Origin: Chitinophaga pinensis
GTDB lineage: Bacteria > Bacteroidota > Bacteroidia > Chitinophagales > Chitinophagaceae
Direction of reading: 5' to 3'
DNA length: 64,000 nucleotides
Assembly: GCF_007896845.1 (NCBI RefSeq)
Contig: NZ_VOHS01000003.1
Location: 186,001 to 250,000, forward strand
Under the pieces are notes generated by a model that worked only from the letters and a program-made list of their open reading frames with translations, made no database searches and was not told the DNA's origin. This document shows positions 16,270 through 25,000 of this stretch, piece by piece. How positions within the stretch are numbered: the stretch's first letter is position 1; each line of letters begins with the position of its first letter. Position numbers and translations under genes: made by a program.

Positions 16270-16380
16270 TCTGCAAATGGCTGCAGACCGGTATTAGCCT
16301 TTTCCAAACAGGCTTTCGTTCCGAATGCCTGCCTATGTCAAATTATATATTTCAGTTATTTGTATAAGTGCTTGCTGCTG

Positions 16381-16536
16381 TCAACGACGTTTCTTTTTCT
16401 TTGGAGCGCTCATTTCGTCCAGCAGTTTTTCTGCACCCCAGTTCTTGCGGGGCGTAGGGCAACCTGTCTTACGGGTACGACAGGCGGACAGTCCGATGAG
16501 GGACAGCACCAGTACAAAGAGTACTAATCTTTTCAT
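16381..16536 (-). CDS. Micro-lipoprotein 1 (51 aa, TGCP motif)
   Basis: A short ORF encodes a signal peptide with lipobox ending at C19 (LIGLSAC), then RTRKTGCPTPRKNWGAEKLL and a Lys/Arg-rich tail ending at a TGA (16383-16381). TGCP followed by NWGAEKLL resembles a family of tiny Bacteroidota lipoproteins with GCPxxGxxxGAEKLL. It lies 15 bp after its paralogue (16552-16707): both are 51 residues, share xxRTGCP or xKTGCP after the lipid Cys, and begin after the same TACCCT-ATG. Confidence 0.75.
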   Translation of the reverse strand: MKRLVLFVLVLSLIGLSACRTRKTGCPTPRKNWGAEKLLDEMSAPKKKKRR

Positions 16537-16551
16537 AGGGTAGCTTATTTA

Positions 16552-16707
16552 TCAGAATACTCTTCCGTTCATCTGTTTGATAGATGATCTGTTCTGTTTT
16601 CCGTTTTTGGCAGAATAGTAGTTGTTGTTGGGGCAACCGGTACGCTCAGTTTTGCAGCCGATGGCAAAAATGCCGCATACCGCCATCAGGAATAATAGCT
16701 TTTTCAT
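16552..16707 (-). CDS. Micro-lipoprotein 2 (51 aa, TGCP motif)
   Basis: The ORF encodes a signal peptide with lipobox ending at C18 (FAIGC), then KTERTGCPNNNYYSAKNG and a polar, basic C-terminus. Length and the RTGCP motif match the following gene, so the two are likely tandem duplicates. It starts 39 bp after the gamma carbonic anhydrase gene on the same strand, so the three probably form an operon. Function unknown; an outer-membrane lipoprotein by its lipobox. Confidence 0.72.
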   Translation of the reverse strand: MKKLLFLMAVCGIFAIGCKTERTGCPNNNYYSAKNGKQNRSSIKQMNGRVF

Positions 16708-16746
16708 AGGGTAAGGTGTTAATAAATGCAAGATAATTAAAATATG

Positions 16747-17277
16747 TCACTTGCTGCCGGCATCCTCTTTGAACCAGCCGGAGTACATGAGATAATTGTT
16801 GGCAATGCGGTCTATTTCACCACTGATCAGGGACTGGCTGATATCTTTCACCTTTTTGGCAGGTACGCCGGCATAAATGGATCCCGGCTCTACTTTAGTA
16901 CCTTCCAGTACTACTGCTCCTGCCGCAATGATGGTATTACTGCCAATGTGCGCATTATCCATCACGATAGCACCCATGCCTATCAATACATTATCTTCAA
17001 CAGTGCAGCCATGCACGATAGCATTATGTCCGATAGAGACATTATTGCCGATAATTGCTTTTGTTTTTTCATAGGTGCAATGTATCACAGCGCCATCCTG
17101 CACATTTACTTTATTACCCATCCTGATGCTGTTAACATCTCCACGGAGTACTGCATTAAACCAGACGCTGCATTGGTCGCCCATTACGACATCGCCTACG
17201 ATAGTCGCATTTGGCGCAATAAAACAGTCGTTTCCCATTGTAGGCAGTATTCCTTTAACCGGTAAGATGACAGGCAT
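16747..17277 (-). CDS. Gamma-carbonic anhydrase family protein (left-handed beta-helix)
   Basis: This is a trimeric hexapeptide-repeat protein of the gamma-CA/PaaY/YrdA group. About seven hexapeptide turns run from residue 15 to 135, with the metal-site histidines in AVIHCTYEK and IGHNAIVHGCTV. Catalytic activity in this subgroup varies, so carbonic anhydrase function is not proven. It is divergent from the aminotransferase gene and heads a short operon with the two micro-lipoproteins. Confidence 0.9.
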   Translation of the reverse strand: MPVILPVKGILPTMGNDCFIAPNATIVGDVVMGDQCSVWFNAVLRGDVNSIRMGNKVNVQDGAVIHCTYEKTKAIIGNNVSIGHNAIVHGCTVEDNVLIGMGAIVMDNAHIGSNTIIAAGAVVLEGTKVEPGSIYAGVPAKKVKDISQSLISGEIDRIANNYLMYSGWFKEDAGSK

Positions 17278-17293
17278 ATAGTAAATTTTAACG

Positions 17294-17301
17294 CAAAAGT
17301 A
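17294..17301 (-). promoter_or_regulatory. -7 box for the gamma-CA gene
   Basis: CAAAAGTA on the plus strand reads TACTTTTG on the minus strand, a match to TAnnTTTG. It lies only 16 bases before the start codon, implying a very short leader. No clear -33 box. Confidence 0.4.
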
Positions 17302-17318
17302 AATAAAATCGTATAGCG

Positions 17319-17326
17319 TATTTTTG
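17319..17326 (+). promoter_or_regulatory. -7 box for the class III aminotransferase gene
   Basis: TATTTTTG matches TAnnTTTG and lies 7 bases before the ATG at 17334. If used, the transcript would be leaderless or nearly so. No clear -33 box. Confidence 0.4.
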
Positions 17327-17333
17327 TGTCAGC

Positions 17334-18524
17334 ATGAATAACAGACAACTATTTTTACGCCATGTGGCTCAGCTATCTGATGCCCCTATGGCACTCGAGA
17401 TAACAAAGGCCTCCGGCATGTATATGTGGGATGCGGATGGTAAAAAGATCATGGATCTGATCGCAGGTATCAGCGTGTGTAATGTGGGACACTCCCACCC
17501 TGCCGTTGTAAATGCCATAAAGGAACAGGCAGAACAGTATATGCACCTGCTGGTATATGGAGAACTGATCCAGACCCCGCAGGTTGGTTTCGCTACCCTG
17601 CTGACCCAACATCTGCCGTCCTCACTCAACAGTGTCTATTTTACCAATTCCGGAGCAGAAGCCGTAGAAGGCGCCATGAAACTGGCTAAACGCTATACCG
17701 GCAGAACGCAGATCCTGGCTTTTGAAAAAAGCTACCATGGTTCCACACAGGGGGCTATGAGTATTATGGGAGATGAAACGTGGAGAAATGCCTACCGGCC
17801 ATTATTACCTGATATACAACATCTTCAATATAATACATGGGAAGCGCTGGACCAGATCACCGACCGTACTGCCTGTATCATACTGGAAACCGTACAGGCA
17901 GAAGCCGGCGTACGAGTACCACAAAAAGAATGGTTACAGGCCATCCGGGAGAAATGTACCGCTACCGGCACCTTGATGGTACTGGACGAAATACAGTGCG
18001 GATTGGGAAGAAATGGCAGCCTCTGGGCATTCGAACAGGCCGGCGTAGTACCCGATATTTTATTGCTTGGGAAAGCGCTGGGTGGTGGTATGCCTATGGG
18101 CGCATTTATAGCAGATAGAGAAATCATGTGGAGTTTTACCAATAAGCCGGTACTTGGACATATGACCACCTTTGGCGGTCACCCTGTTATCTGTGCAGCT
18201 GGTATGGCAGGATTCAAGGTATTGCTCGAAGAAAATCTCATCGAAAAGGTAAAGGCAAAAGGACAATTGTTCCATCAATATCTGAAGCATCCCGCGATTA
18301 AAGATATCCGCTCTCTCGGATTGATGATGGCAGTTGAATTCGAGAGCTTTACCATGAATAAGAAAGTCATTGATCTGTGTATAGAGAAAGGTTTGCTGAC
18401 TGACTGGTTCCTCTTTGCGCCGGAATGTCTGCGTATCGCGCCTCCATTGATTATCAGTGAGGAAGAGATCCGGCAGGCTTGTGATATTATACTTGCAGCG
18501 CTGGAGGAAGCAACCAGGGGATAA
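17334..18524 (+). CDS. Class III PLP-dependent aminotransferase (acetylornithine/aspartate aminotransferase family)
   Basis: This is a fold-type I PLP enzyme that moves an amino group, usually from an omega-amino donor, to 2-oxoglutarate. Class III features are clear: SGAEAVEGAMKLAKRYTGR, the LDEIQCGLGRNG segment with the PLP-contacting Asp, and the PLP lysine K247 in LLLGKALGGGMPMGA. Length 396 aa is normal. No arginine-biosynthesis gene is adjacent, so the exact substrate (acetylornithine, ornithine, 4-aminobutyrate or other) cannot be read. A terminator follows at 18547-18573. Confidence 0.9.
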   Translation: MNNRQLFLRHVAQLSDAPMALEITKASGMYMWDADGKKIMDLIAGISVCNVGHSHPAVVNAIKEQAEQYMHLLVYGELIQTPQVGFATLLTQHLPSSLNSVYFTNSGAEAVEGAMKLAKRYTGRTQILAFEKSYHGSTQGAMSIMGDETWRNAYRPLLPDIQHLQYNTWEALDQITDRTACIILETVQAEAGVRVPQKEWLQAIREKCTATGTLMVLDEIQCGLGRNGSLWAFEQAGVVPDILLLGKALGGGMPMGAFIADREIMWSFTNKPVLGHMTTFGGHPVICAAGMAGFKVLLEENLIEKVKAKGQLFHQYLKHPAIKDIRSLGLMMAVEFESFTMNKKVIDLCIEKGLLTDWFLFAPECLRIAPPLIISEEEIRQACDIILAALEEATRG

Positions 18525-18546
18525 ATAACGGATAAAGGATATTGAA

Positions 18547-18577
18547 AAGGTCATCGGTGTTGCTGATGGCCTTTTTT
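18547..18577 (+). terminator. Terminator of the aminotransferase gene
   Basis: An 11-bp stem (18547-18557 with 18563-18573, with G-T pairs) is followed by a six-T tract (TTTTTTG). Confidence 0.75.
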
Positions 18578-18704
18578 GCGTGTTGGAGGAGTGGTTTTGG
18601 CAGGGAGGGGATTTTTCCTGTTTCTGATCGGGGTAGTGGGCCATATGTGGCTGAGAGACTAACTTTATAAAGTTCGATAACCTATACACTATAAACAAGC
18701 CCTC

Positions 18705-18902
18705 ATGAACATACTAAACGCACTATTGCCCACAGGATTAAGTGAAATAATTATCGCATTCGGTTTTATGATACTCTTCTTCGTTCTGGGTGTATTATTA
18801 ACCAGACGGATATTCAGGATCAACGACATCGTTGCACATCTCAAAAGCATCAATGAAAAGCTGGATGCTAATCATCAATCTACTAACAGACGTGATTTAT
18901 GA
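18705..18902 (+). CDS. Small single-span membrane protein (65 aa)
   Basis: There is one strong transmembrane helix (about 13-35, SEIIIAFGFMILFFVLGVLL) followed by RR and a cytosolic amphipathic tail with LKSINEKLDANHQ. The stop overlaps the start of the next micro-gene in ATGA, indicating translational coupling. I recognise no family. A 12-bp palindrome ACTTTATAAAGT lies at 18662-18673 upstream. Confidence 0.65.
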   Translation: MNILNALLPTGLSEIIIAFGFMILFFVLGVLLTRRIFRINDIVAHLKSINEKLDANHQSTNRRDL

Positions 18903-19045
18903 GCTGGGTCAAAGGGCACTTCCGCAGAAACGGCACTTTCGTTCCCGGTCACGTTCGCCGGGGCCGCTACAAGAATGGTAGTGGTGGCTGTAGTACAATC
19001 ATTTTAGCTGTTATATTCCTATACCTTTTATCTCATTGTATTTGA
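18899..19045 (+). CDS. Basic micro-protein (48 aa) with RRNGTFVPGHVRRGRYK motif
   Basis: The ORF starts at ATG 18899 inside the stop of the previous gene (ATGA overlap) and ends at TGA 19043-19045. The N-terminal half is rich in Arg, His and Gly (VKGHFRRNGTF, GHVRRGRYK), like a small repeat motif found in many short Bacteroidota proteins. The C-terminal half is a hydrophobic helix (STIILAVIFLYLLSHC), so it may be a membrane micro-protein. Function unknown. Confidence 0.6.
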   Translation: MSWVKGHFRRNGTFVPGHVRRGRYKNGSGGCSTIILAVIFLYLLSHCI

Positions 19046-19166
19046 GATGCTTATCCATTTCCATCGCAAGCCGGCAGTATAAACGCTGCCGGCTATATTT
19101 TATCTCCTCCCTCCTGTCCTGACCCATAAAAGAAAAATATATTTTGTCGTCTCCCCAAAATATGTA

Positions 19167-19190
19167 ACTTTGATTCACAAAGTACTTTAA
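19167..19190 (+). promoter_or_regulatory. Putative operator, copy 1 (creD operon)
   Basis: ACTTTG-N4-ACAAAGTACTTTAA. It contains the perfect palindrome AAAGTACTTT and an ACTTTG/CAAAG inverted pair, and overlaps a -7-like TAACTTTG. It ends 2 bases before the gene at 19193. A copy matching at 20 of 24 positions precedes creD. Confidence 0.6.
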
Positions 19191-19192
19191 GT

Positions 19193-19834
19193 ATGACAGA
19201 ACAGCAACACCTGCAAACATTAAGTGATATCAAACGAATCATGGAGCGCAGCAGCCGCTTTTTATCCTTAAGCGGATTGAGTGGTGTTTTTGCTGGTGCT
19301 TCCGCACTTGCAGGTGCCGGTACTGCGCTGGTCCTTTTCCGCGCATACTATGACAGATGGGAAGTCAGAGGTCATTATGATGATGGTGATTTCTCGCTAC
19401 TCAGGCTGCAGCTGATCATTTTAGGCTTTGTGGTAATGTTCCTGGCTGCTGCCGGCGGACTCTATTTCACCTGGAGACGCGCCAAAAAGAATAACCTGCC
19501 GGTGTACGATGCCACTTCCCGGAAAGTACTCATTAATGGTATGATTCCTATGGCCGCTGGTGGTGCTTTTATAGTGGGGCTTATGTATAACGGACTGGAT
19601 GTACTCATAGCGCCTTCCTGTCTGGTGTTTTACGGTATGGCCGTATTGAATGCCAGTAAGTATACAGTATCCGATACGAAATATTTAGGTATCGCAGAAA
19701 TAGCCCTGGGAATATTAAATGTTTTCTTTTTGCGCAGAGGGCTTTACTTTTGGGCTGTCGGTTTTGGTGTCATGCATATCTTCTACGGCATTGTAATGTG
19801 GTGGAAATATGAGCGGAATACAGCTGAAGAGTGA
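19193..19834 (+). CDS. Membrane protein of the creD operon (213 aa)
   Basis: The protein has about five to six transmembrane helices after a polar N-terminus (TLSDIKRIMERSSRFLSLSG). No catalytic motif is visible. It heads a plus-strand run with a winged-helix regulator (44 bp later) and creD, and its start is preceded by the operator copy at 19167-19190, so it is probably co-regulated with CreD. I recognise it as a conserved type in Bacteroidota next to such regulators, without known function. Confidence 0.72.
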   Translation: MTEQQHLQTLSDIKRIMERSSRFLSLSGLSGVFAGASALAGAGTALVLFRAYYDRWEVRGHYDDGDFSLLRLQLIILGFVVMFLAAAGGLYFTWRRAKKNNLPVYDATSRKVLINGMIPMAAGGAFIVGLMYNGLDVLIAPSCLVFYGMAVLNASKYTVSDTKYLGIAEIALGILNVFFLRRGLYFWAVGFGVMHIFYGIVMWWKYERNTAEE

Positions 19835-19878
19835 GCCGGTGCTGTATGGTATCAATTTTTTGAATAAATGATGAACTC

Positions 19879-20178
19879 GTGATCAATCCCATAGGTAACT
19901 TAAATAAGATATTTGACAGCCGTATACGGCTGGGGGTCATGAGCATCCTGATGGTGAATGAGGAAGTGAGCTTTAATGACCTGAAGCAGATGCTGGAATT
20001 GACCGATGGTAACCTCGCCTCCCATCTCAGTACACTGGAGGAGAATGGTTTTCTGAAAGTACATAAGGGTTTTGTAGGTCGCAAAACCAATACAACCTAT
20101 TCTATTACGAAGGCTGGTGAAAAGGCTTTCAAAGGCCACCTGGCCGCGCTCGAAAATATGATCCGTTCTATGGATTGA
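19879..20178 (+). CDS. Winged-helix transcriptional regulator (MarR/ArsR-like)
   Basis: This 99-residue, single-domain DNA-binding protein has a winged helix spanning most of its length: SRIRLGVMSILM, the helix-turn-helix around VSFNDLKQMLELTDGNLASHLSTLEENG, and a wing with GRKTNTTYSIT. No sensor domain or metal-binding cysteines are present. The start is GTG at 19879; the nearby ATG at 19868 runs into a stop at once. It lies between a membrane protein gene and creD, each with the same putative operator, so an autoregulator of the cluster is likely. Confidence 0.88.
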   Translation: MINPIGNLNKIFDSRIRLGVMSILMVNEEVSFNDLKQMLELTDGNLASHLSTLEENGFLKVHKGFVGRKTNTTYSITKAGEKAFKGHLAALENMIRSMD

Positions 20179-20194
20179 TTTTTTTTGCCTTTAT

Positions 20195-20218
20195 ACTTTG
20201 AAATACAAAGCACTTTAA
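20195..20218 (+). promoter_or_regulatory. Putative operator, copy 2 (upstream of creD)
   Basis: ACTTTG-N4-ACAAAGCACTTTAA, 20 of 24 bases identical to the copy at 19167-19190, ending 12 bases before the creD ATG. Confidence 0.6.
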
Positions 20219-20230
20219 AATATAGTTAAT

Positions 20231-21586
20231 ATGGAAACAACGAATATGAATGATGGCGCAGGTAGCCGTGATGTATCCTCCCGCCAGCTCCCGGACTCAG
20301 GAGAGCCCAGCCCCTCTTTTTTTGAACGTTATGCCTATGGTATTAAAGCCCTGCTCATAGGTATTCTGGTCCTGCTACTGCTGATACCTGCTAATATGAT
20401 TATGGGGCTGATATCTGAAAGAGAACAACGTCAGTTTGAAGCCAAAGGAGAAGTGAGTGGTAAATGGGGAGATGCCCAGACGATCACCGGTCCTGTATTG
20501 GTAATACCCTACTACAGCAAACCTAATGTGGTATCTAATGCCATCTTCCTGCCTGAAAAGCTGAAAGTTAATGGTCAGTTGATGCCGGAAATCCGTAGAA
20601 GAGGCATCTATGAAGTAGCCGTGTATACTTCCCGCCTCGACATCAGTGGCGCCTTTTCCAAACTCGATCTCAGCGAATTAAATATCCCTCCGGCAGCAGT
20701 ATTATTGAAAGATGCTTATCTCGCCGTTGGCGTGAATGATATGCGCGGTATCAGTAATCAGGCGGGTGTACAATGGAATGGACAGACCTATTATTTTAAC
20801 CCGGGTATTGCTGCTGCTGATTTGTTTCCTAACGGAATGCAGGTAAAGGTGCCTTTATCAATGTCTGACAGTGGTATCGTATCTGGCAACTTTGCAGTGA
20901 ATCTCGAACTGAAAGGCTCCGGTCAGTTGTTCTTCTCTCCTGTGGGAAAAACAACATCAGTAGAAATGAAGTCCAACTGGACTAACCCAAGTTTTGATGG
21001 GGCCTTTCTGCCCAATGCGCATAACGTGGACGACAAAGGTTTTACTGCTGCCTGGCAGGTTTCCAACCTGAACCGCAATTTCCCACAAAGCTGGGTTGGT
21101 AATAATAGTAACCTCCATTCTGCTGACTTTGGCGTGAAACTGTTCCTGCCTGTCGATACCTATCAGCAATCAACCCGTGCTGTCAAATACGCTATATTAA
21201 TTATCGGTCTTTCATTCCTTGTTTATTACTTCATTGAGCTCTTACAGCGATATTCCGTTCATCCATTACAATATATATTGATAGGCGTGGCCTTGTGTGT
21301 ATTCTATACCCTGCTGATCGCCCTTGCTGAACAACTCAATTTTAGCATTGCTTACCTGATAGCTGCTGTTATGACCATCGGACTGGTCTCCTTCTATACG
21401 GCGAGCGTATTACGAAGTGTCCGTCTGGCTGCTGGTATCGGAGGAGCCCTTTCTTTGCTCTATGGATTTATCTACGTGATCATCCGTTCTGAAGATCAGG
21501 CGCTCTTAATGGGGAGTCTTGGCCTCTTCATAATACTGGCCATTGTGATGTACTTTAGCCGGAGAATTAAATGGGGAGAATTATAA
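20231..21586 (+). CDS. creD: CreD-family cell-envelope integrity protein
   Basis: This is an inner-membrane protein of the CreD family; in enterobacteria creD belongs to the CreBC regulon and affects envelope integrity and colicin E2 tolerance. The 451-residue protein has an N-terminal helix (about 35-55), a large periplasmic domain (about 60-315, with GRRGIYEVAVYTSRLDISG-type family sequence) and about five C-terminal helices (from about 318). No CreBC two-component genes are present; here the partner is a one-component winged-helix regulator. Confidence 0.92.
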   Translation: METTNMNDGAGSRDVSSRQLPDSGEPSPSFFERYAYGIKALLIGILVLLLLIPANMIMGLISEREQRQFEAKGEVSGKWGDAQTITGPVLVIPYYSKPNVVSNAIFLPEKLKVNGQLMPEIRRRGIYEVAVYTSRLDISGAFSKLDLSELNIPPAAVLLKDAYLAVGVNDMRGISNQAGVQWNGQTYYFNPGIAAADLFPNGMQVKVPLSMSDSGIVSGNFAVNLELKGSGQLFFSPVGKTTSVEMKSNWTNPSFDGAFLPNAHNVDDKGFTAAWQVSNLNRNFPQSWVGNNSNLHSADFGVKLFLPVDTYQQSTRAVKYAILIIGLSFLVYYFIELLQRYSVHPLQYILIGVALCVFYTLLIALAEQLNFSIAYLIAAVMTIGLVSFYTASVLRSVRLAAGIGGALSLLYGFIYVIIRSEDQALLMGSLGLFIILAIVMYFSRRIKWGEL

Positions 21587-21606
21587 ACCAGTAAATCAAG
21601 ATATTC

Positions 21607-21972
21607 ATGCAAACCGGTCGTTATCTGCAACAACGTATACGAAGTTTTAAATACGCCATTCAGGGAATTATAGCTTTTCTGCGTAGTGAACCTCATGCAC
21701 GTATTCATGCCATCGCAACAGTGCTGGTGATAGCGGCCGGTTTTTATTACAGATTGTCAGCCAGCCAATGGCTCCCTATACTGATCGTCATCGGCATGGT
21801 GTGGATTACCGAGATGTTGAATACTGTTGTTGAAAAGATCATGGACCATTTGTCCCCGGACTATCACCCCCGGGTGAAGTGGATCAAAGATGTTGCTGCG
21901 GGGGCGGTACTTGTTGCGGCATTGATCGCAGCTATTACAGGAGCTGTCATTTTTATCCCTATCCTGTATTAA
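21607..21972 (+). CDS. dgkA: Diacylglycerol kinase family protein (undecaprenol/DAG kinase)
   Basis: This is a small integral-membrane lipid kinase with three transmembrane helices. The conserved active-site stretch is present: EMLNTVVEKIMDHL followed by HPRVKWIKDVAAGAVL. Members phosphorylate diacylglycerol or, in many bacteria, undecaprenol; the sequence does not decide which. It starts 20 bp after creD and is followed by a strong terminator. Confidence 0.9.
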   Translation: MQTGRYLQQRIRSFKYAIQGIIAFLRSEPHARIHAIATVLVIAAGFYYRLSASQWLPILIVIGMVWITEMLNTVVEKIMDHLSPDYHPRVKWIKDVAAGAVLVAALIAAITGAVIFIPILY

Positions 21973-21979
21973 AACAAAA

Positions 21980-22010
21980 GGGGCTCGTTATTCAACGAGC
22001 CCCTGCTTTT
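21980..22010. terminator. Bidirectional terminator between dgkA and the large outer-membrane gene
   Basis: A 10-bp perfect stem (21980-21989 with 21994-22003), A-rich on the left and T-rich on the right, lies between convergent genes. Confidence 0.85.
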
Positions 22011-22028
22011 TATAGATTAATCCGATTA

Positions 22029-25000
22029 TTAGAAGTCAACTCCCAATCCAAAATACCAGATTGGTTTGCCACGGAAGAATGCTACTGCCGGCCAGCCTGC
22101 ATCTATTCTCAGGAAATAACCAGCGAGAGATGTACGGGCGCCGAAACCATAACCTCCTACAAATGGTCCGAGGAAACCTTCTTTCACTTTCACCGTTACT
22201 GTTCCATCACTTCCTGTATAGTAAGTGTAATTGGCGTCTTTGAAGCTCAGCTTCTCGTTCCAGGCAGTTCCGATGTCGATGAAGCTGGTCACCTGGAAGT
22301 TACGGACAACCTGTGAGTTGATCGGTTTGTTCATGAAGGTTGCAAATACCGGGAGACGTAATTCCGTATTGAGTACCATTACGTTATTACCGTTACGGGC
22401 ATTCTGTTTGTAACCACGCAGTGGTGTTGCCAGTGTCTGATAAGCATAGTTTGCGTTCATATTCACTGGTGTATTTGGATTGATTTTAGGTGTCAGCCAG
22501 TTGTCACTACCACCCAGATAATATAACAGCTTACGTGTACCCCATGAGAGGTCAGCGGAGAAGCGGGTAGCCCAGATAAAGTTGCGGTAAATAGAGTGGT
22601 AATGTCTTACGTCAATACCCATATTATACGTGAACTTACCTTTACCAGCAGCAGCCCCCTGATCAAATATATCATTCAGGTCACCGTTGATCTGTGCATT
22701 CATATCACCATAGATCTTATAACGGGTGCCGTGCCAGATGTTCGTAGCTGGGTTAATGGTATTGTCATACACATATTCCAGACGAAGTAATGCATAGTTG
22801 TCAGCATAGTCTTTCATCTTCAGCGTAGTAGCCTCAGATGCTGCCACAACAAACTTGTCATTACGCAGACCTGCCTGTAAACGGATACTTCTTGCCTGAT
22901 CGAATGGATAACGCACGTCGAACTGGAAGAGGTTTGTTTTCAGTTTGGCCGGGAAATCCAGCACTACAGTACCGTCGGTACCGAGACTGCTGTATTTGTC
23001 CACTCTGCGGTAGTAAGTGAATTTATAATCAAAGCGTTTTTTCAGATAAGCACCAGAGATAAAGTACTCAGTACCATCCAGGCTGGAAGGGAATCTGAAA
23101 CCACCATTGATCTTCACATCTTCCATCAGATCGCTCACACCGATACGGATCAGACCATTTACAGGGTCAGCCAGTCTGATCGGACTTACCGGAGGACCGG
23201 TAAATGGCTGGTATCTGTTGATCAGGACTGAGTTATCCAGTTGGAGTATTAAGTAATCTGATGAGAATTTCCATTTATAAGGCAGCAGTTTGGCCTTTTT
23301 CAGTACCGGCTCTATCAGCGGGATTTGTAATGCCATTGCTTCTGCGGCAGCTGCGGTATCTGGTGCTTCCTGCGCAAACTCGCTCTGGAAGAAATCACCA
23401 TGTTTTGCGGTATCTGTCTGGGCCTTCTCATGATAGGTCGGCAGACCAAGACGAATACTATCCTCATGCATCTGACGAGACCTGAAGGTAGTCGGACGGC
23501 TGTTGACATTTCTCTTACGCAGTGTTACCGTATCGATTTTCAGTTTCTGGAGGTTTTTGAAACCATACTGCTGAATTACCTGAGATACTTCTGACTGGTC
23601 ACCTGCCCCTCTGGATTCTTTGATACCATAGGAGTAGTTCGACATCGGGAAAGTATAGGTAGAGTCTTTGGTCAGAGAAACAGCCATTACAGAATCCGGA
23701 GCGGTAGCACCATATTCCGCCAGTGCAGAATCAAGATCCGCTTTGTCAGGGTTGTGGAGGATTTCAGAACCTACGAAGAACAGGGAGTCAACTCCGGCTC
23801 TCTCAGTTTTGAAGAAACCTGCATAACGGTTACGGATACCGTTTACGTCAGATACAAACGTAAAGTGGGTTGTGTTATACTGTAATGGTGAACGGGCATC
23901 ACCATATTTCATGTCTGTCAGCTGGGATATCTGCTTGTCCGCACTCTTGTTAAAGTTGTCGATCAGGAAGATGTTATAATGCCCTGCAGGCAGTATAGTG
24001 TCGCCTGTTTTCGCAGTTGGTGAAGGCCTGTTAGAAGAGTAGATAATACCACTCTTACCGGGGAACGATACAAAAGATGGATCCAGATCATCATACACAT
24101 CGTTAGTGATTTGTTCAGCCGTCTTTTTGTTGATGCTGTAAGTGTAGATATCTGTATGTCCATTCTTCACCGCAGACAACAACAGGGAGTTGTCATATTC
24201 GAAGAAGTATTTTACATCGATGATCCTGTCAAACCTTGGCAGATCTTCTTTCGTGCTGGTTCTTGTAACCAGATCATAGACCATGAGTTTGGTAACTCCT
24301 TCATGTTCATACACGATCGCCAGACGATTACCTTTCTGGTTCCATGCCAGCAGCGGATAGTTAGGGTCCAGCTGGCTGGACTGCATTCTTACCCCGCTGC
24401 GCAACAGCACTTTAGGCTTCATGTCGGCAAACTGGATCTGTACTTTATACAGGCCTTTGGAGAATTCAACCACCGCATAGTAGTTGCTCTTCGGGTTAGC
24501 CTGGAAACGATAGAAGTCTGATTTGTTCAATTCTCTGGATACAACGGTACGCGCACCACGTGTACTTTGACGACGGCGGCGGTTGTCATCCTGATAACGT
24601 TTCGTATTGAATATCATGAAGTCTTTGAGCGCATTTTTAGGTTTCTGGTTCAGTACCTGCTCAAAGCCCTTTTTAAGTGCACGGTTAATACGGGATATAT
24701 ACATCAGATAAGGCACTGCATCCTTACCATATTTACTTTCTACATAATACCAGAACGCATGTCCGGCCAGAGTTGGTTTTTCGTAGGCCAGCTGGTAAAA
24801 GTCTTTATATCTGCCGGATTGAATGGCATCTTTCAGCTCATCATCCAGTTGGGTGTTCCAGTTTTCAGCCGCATATGCAATAAATCCATCTGTGAACCAT
24901 TTAGGGAAATCGATCAGGATCGTATTACCCGCAAACTCTCCGATATCTTCTCCAAACAGCAGGTTTTCAAGCATCACACGGGCAATACCTTCACGTATCT

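Noticed and set aside
16325-16543. Plus-strand 72-aa frame
   Set aside because: It is the shadow of a clear lipoprotein micro-gene on the minus strand.
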